From the NCBI GenBank assembly GCA_022702195.1, contig JAKONB010000516.1, positions 1 to 14,049 on the forward strand: a stretch of DNA of 14,049 bases, in the 5' to 3' direction. The position numbers were made by a program, and so were the translations under genes. The notes beneath the pieces are model-generated. The model ran no database searches, had not been told where the DNA came from, and saw only the letters and a list, made by a program, of their open reading frames with translations. The DNA is from Beijerinckiaceae bacterium. GTDB taxonomy: Bacteria; Pseudomonadota; Alphaproteobacteria; Rhizobiales; Beijerinckiaceae. The stretch's first letter is position 1; the number at the start of each line of letters is the position of its first letter. Shown in pieces: positions 13,792 through 14,049 of the stretch.

Positions 13792-14049
13792 ATGATCCTG
13801 ACAATGAAACGACATGCTGCCCGCGCCGATTCCGGGTTCCTCCAATTCAAGCTTCGTGTGCCGTCCGACGTAGTCGAGCGTGTGCGTGGACGTGCCGTGA
13901 CCGTCGAGCTTTCAGGCTCCGCGACCGATCCGGCTTGTGCCGTCAGCTTCCGCCTTGGTGAGTTCGCGAAGGTCTCGTTGCGGACGCGGGATGCAGCGAC
14001 GGCCGACACCCGGCGGCTCGCCATCGTGGCGGCTTTGTCGAAGGTCTAC
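13792..14049 (+). CDS. Tyrosine recombinase/integrase, N-terminal part (DUF6538-like)
   Basis: The frame from ATG 13792 (MILTMKRHAARADSG) runs open to the window end, 86 codons. It contains FLQFKLRVPSDVVERVRGRA, VTVELS and FAKVSLRTRDAATADTRRLA. This is the N-terminal DNA-binding module seen in many alphaproteobacterial island integrases: an F-x-[FR]-R-VP strand, then an S-L-x-T-x-D-x-x-x-A-x-x-R helix start. The catalytic Arg-His-Arg-Tyr domain would lie beyond the right edge and is not seen. A second in-frame ATG at 13804 is an alternative start; neither has a clear ribosome binding site. Codon use is less GC3-biased (GTA, TCA, CGA, TTG) than that of leuC, consistent with acquisition. Confidence 0.7.
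   Translation, partial: MILTMKRHAARADSGFLQFKLRVPSDVVERVRGRAVTVELSGSATDPACAVSFRLGEFAKVSLRTRDAATADTRRLAIVAALSKVY

Noticed and set aside
13719..14024. 101-codon minus-strand open frame at the right edge
   Set aside because: The plus-strand reading matches an integrase N-terminal module and stays open to the edge; the antisense frame has no recognisable features.
1..14049. CRISPR array, toxin-antitoxin, defence operon or retron
   Set aside because: No periodic repeats with spacers, no reverse transcriptase, and no recognisable defence domains appear on either strand; any such cargo would have to lie beyond the integrase at the right edge.

Overview
The window is high-GC DNA whose gene content fits an alphaproteobacterium. 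The best guess is Hyphomicrobiales, probably Methylobacteriaceae, inferred from an UbiK (BMFP) protein, a ribosomal protein S21 with a TTG start and a Pro/Ala-rich tail, an intracellular PHB depolymerase with a Cys nucleophile, and long antisense open frames typical of about 70% GC genomes. The family-level assignment is inference; no taxonomic marker was searched.

Layout. At the left edge is the 5' part of ubiK on the minus strand. A response regulator / sensor histidine kinase pair follows, joined by an ATGA overlap (476-2604, +). A glutathione S-transferase (2612-3268, -) and a PHB depolymerase phaZ (3669-4883, +) diverge from a 400-bp gap. rpsU (5188-5505, +) has a long leader containing a terminator-like hairpin with a U-tract. 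rpsU and a receiver-only regulator (5611-6003, -) converge on a shared bidirectional terminator. The regulator diverges from a class II glutamine amidotransferase (6343-7134, +), which is followed by a semialdehyde-type aldehyde dehydrogenase (7239-8681, +) whose start region carries a perfect stem-loop.

A 250-bp gap with a MITE-like inverted-repeat element separates the aldehyde dehydrogenase from a minus-strand cluster read from right to left: 2-hydroxyacid dehydrogenase, secreted protein with two AprI/Inh-like modules, tRNA hydroxylase trhO, slyX. Stop/start overlaps of 4 nt join the first pair and the last pair. leuC (12120-13532, +) diverges from this cluster; a perfect 18-bp palindrome with a third half-site lies between them. 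leuC ends in a strong stem-loop that overlaps a candidate promoter for tRNA-Leu(CAG) (13627-13711).

The right edge looks like the border of an integrative element. About 80 bp after the CCA end of the tRNA-Leu gene, a tyrosine-recombinase N-terminus (DUF6538-like) begins and runs off the window, preceded by an imperfect direct repeat. Cargo would lie beyond base 14049. The rest is ordinary chromosomal backbone: signalling, carbon-storage mobilisation, translation and leucine biosynthesis. The observations most worth checking are the rpsU leader terminator, the tRNA-Leu integration site, the double Inh-like secreted protein, and the hairpin and short upstream ORF at the aldehyde dehydrogenase start.
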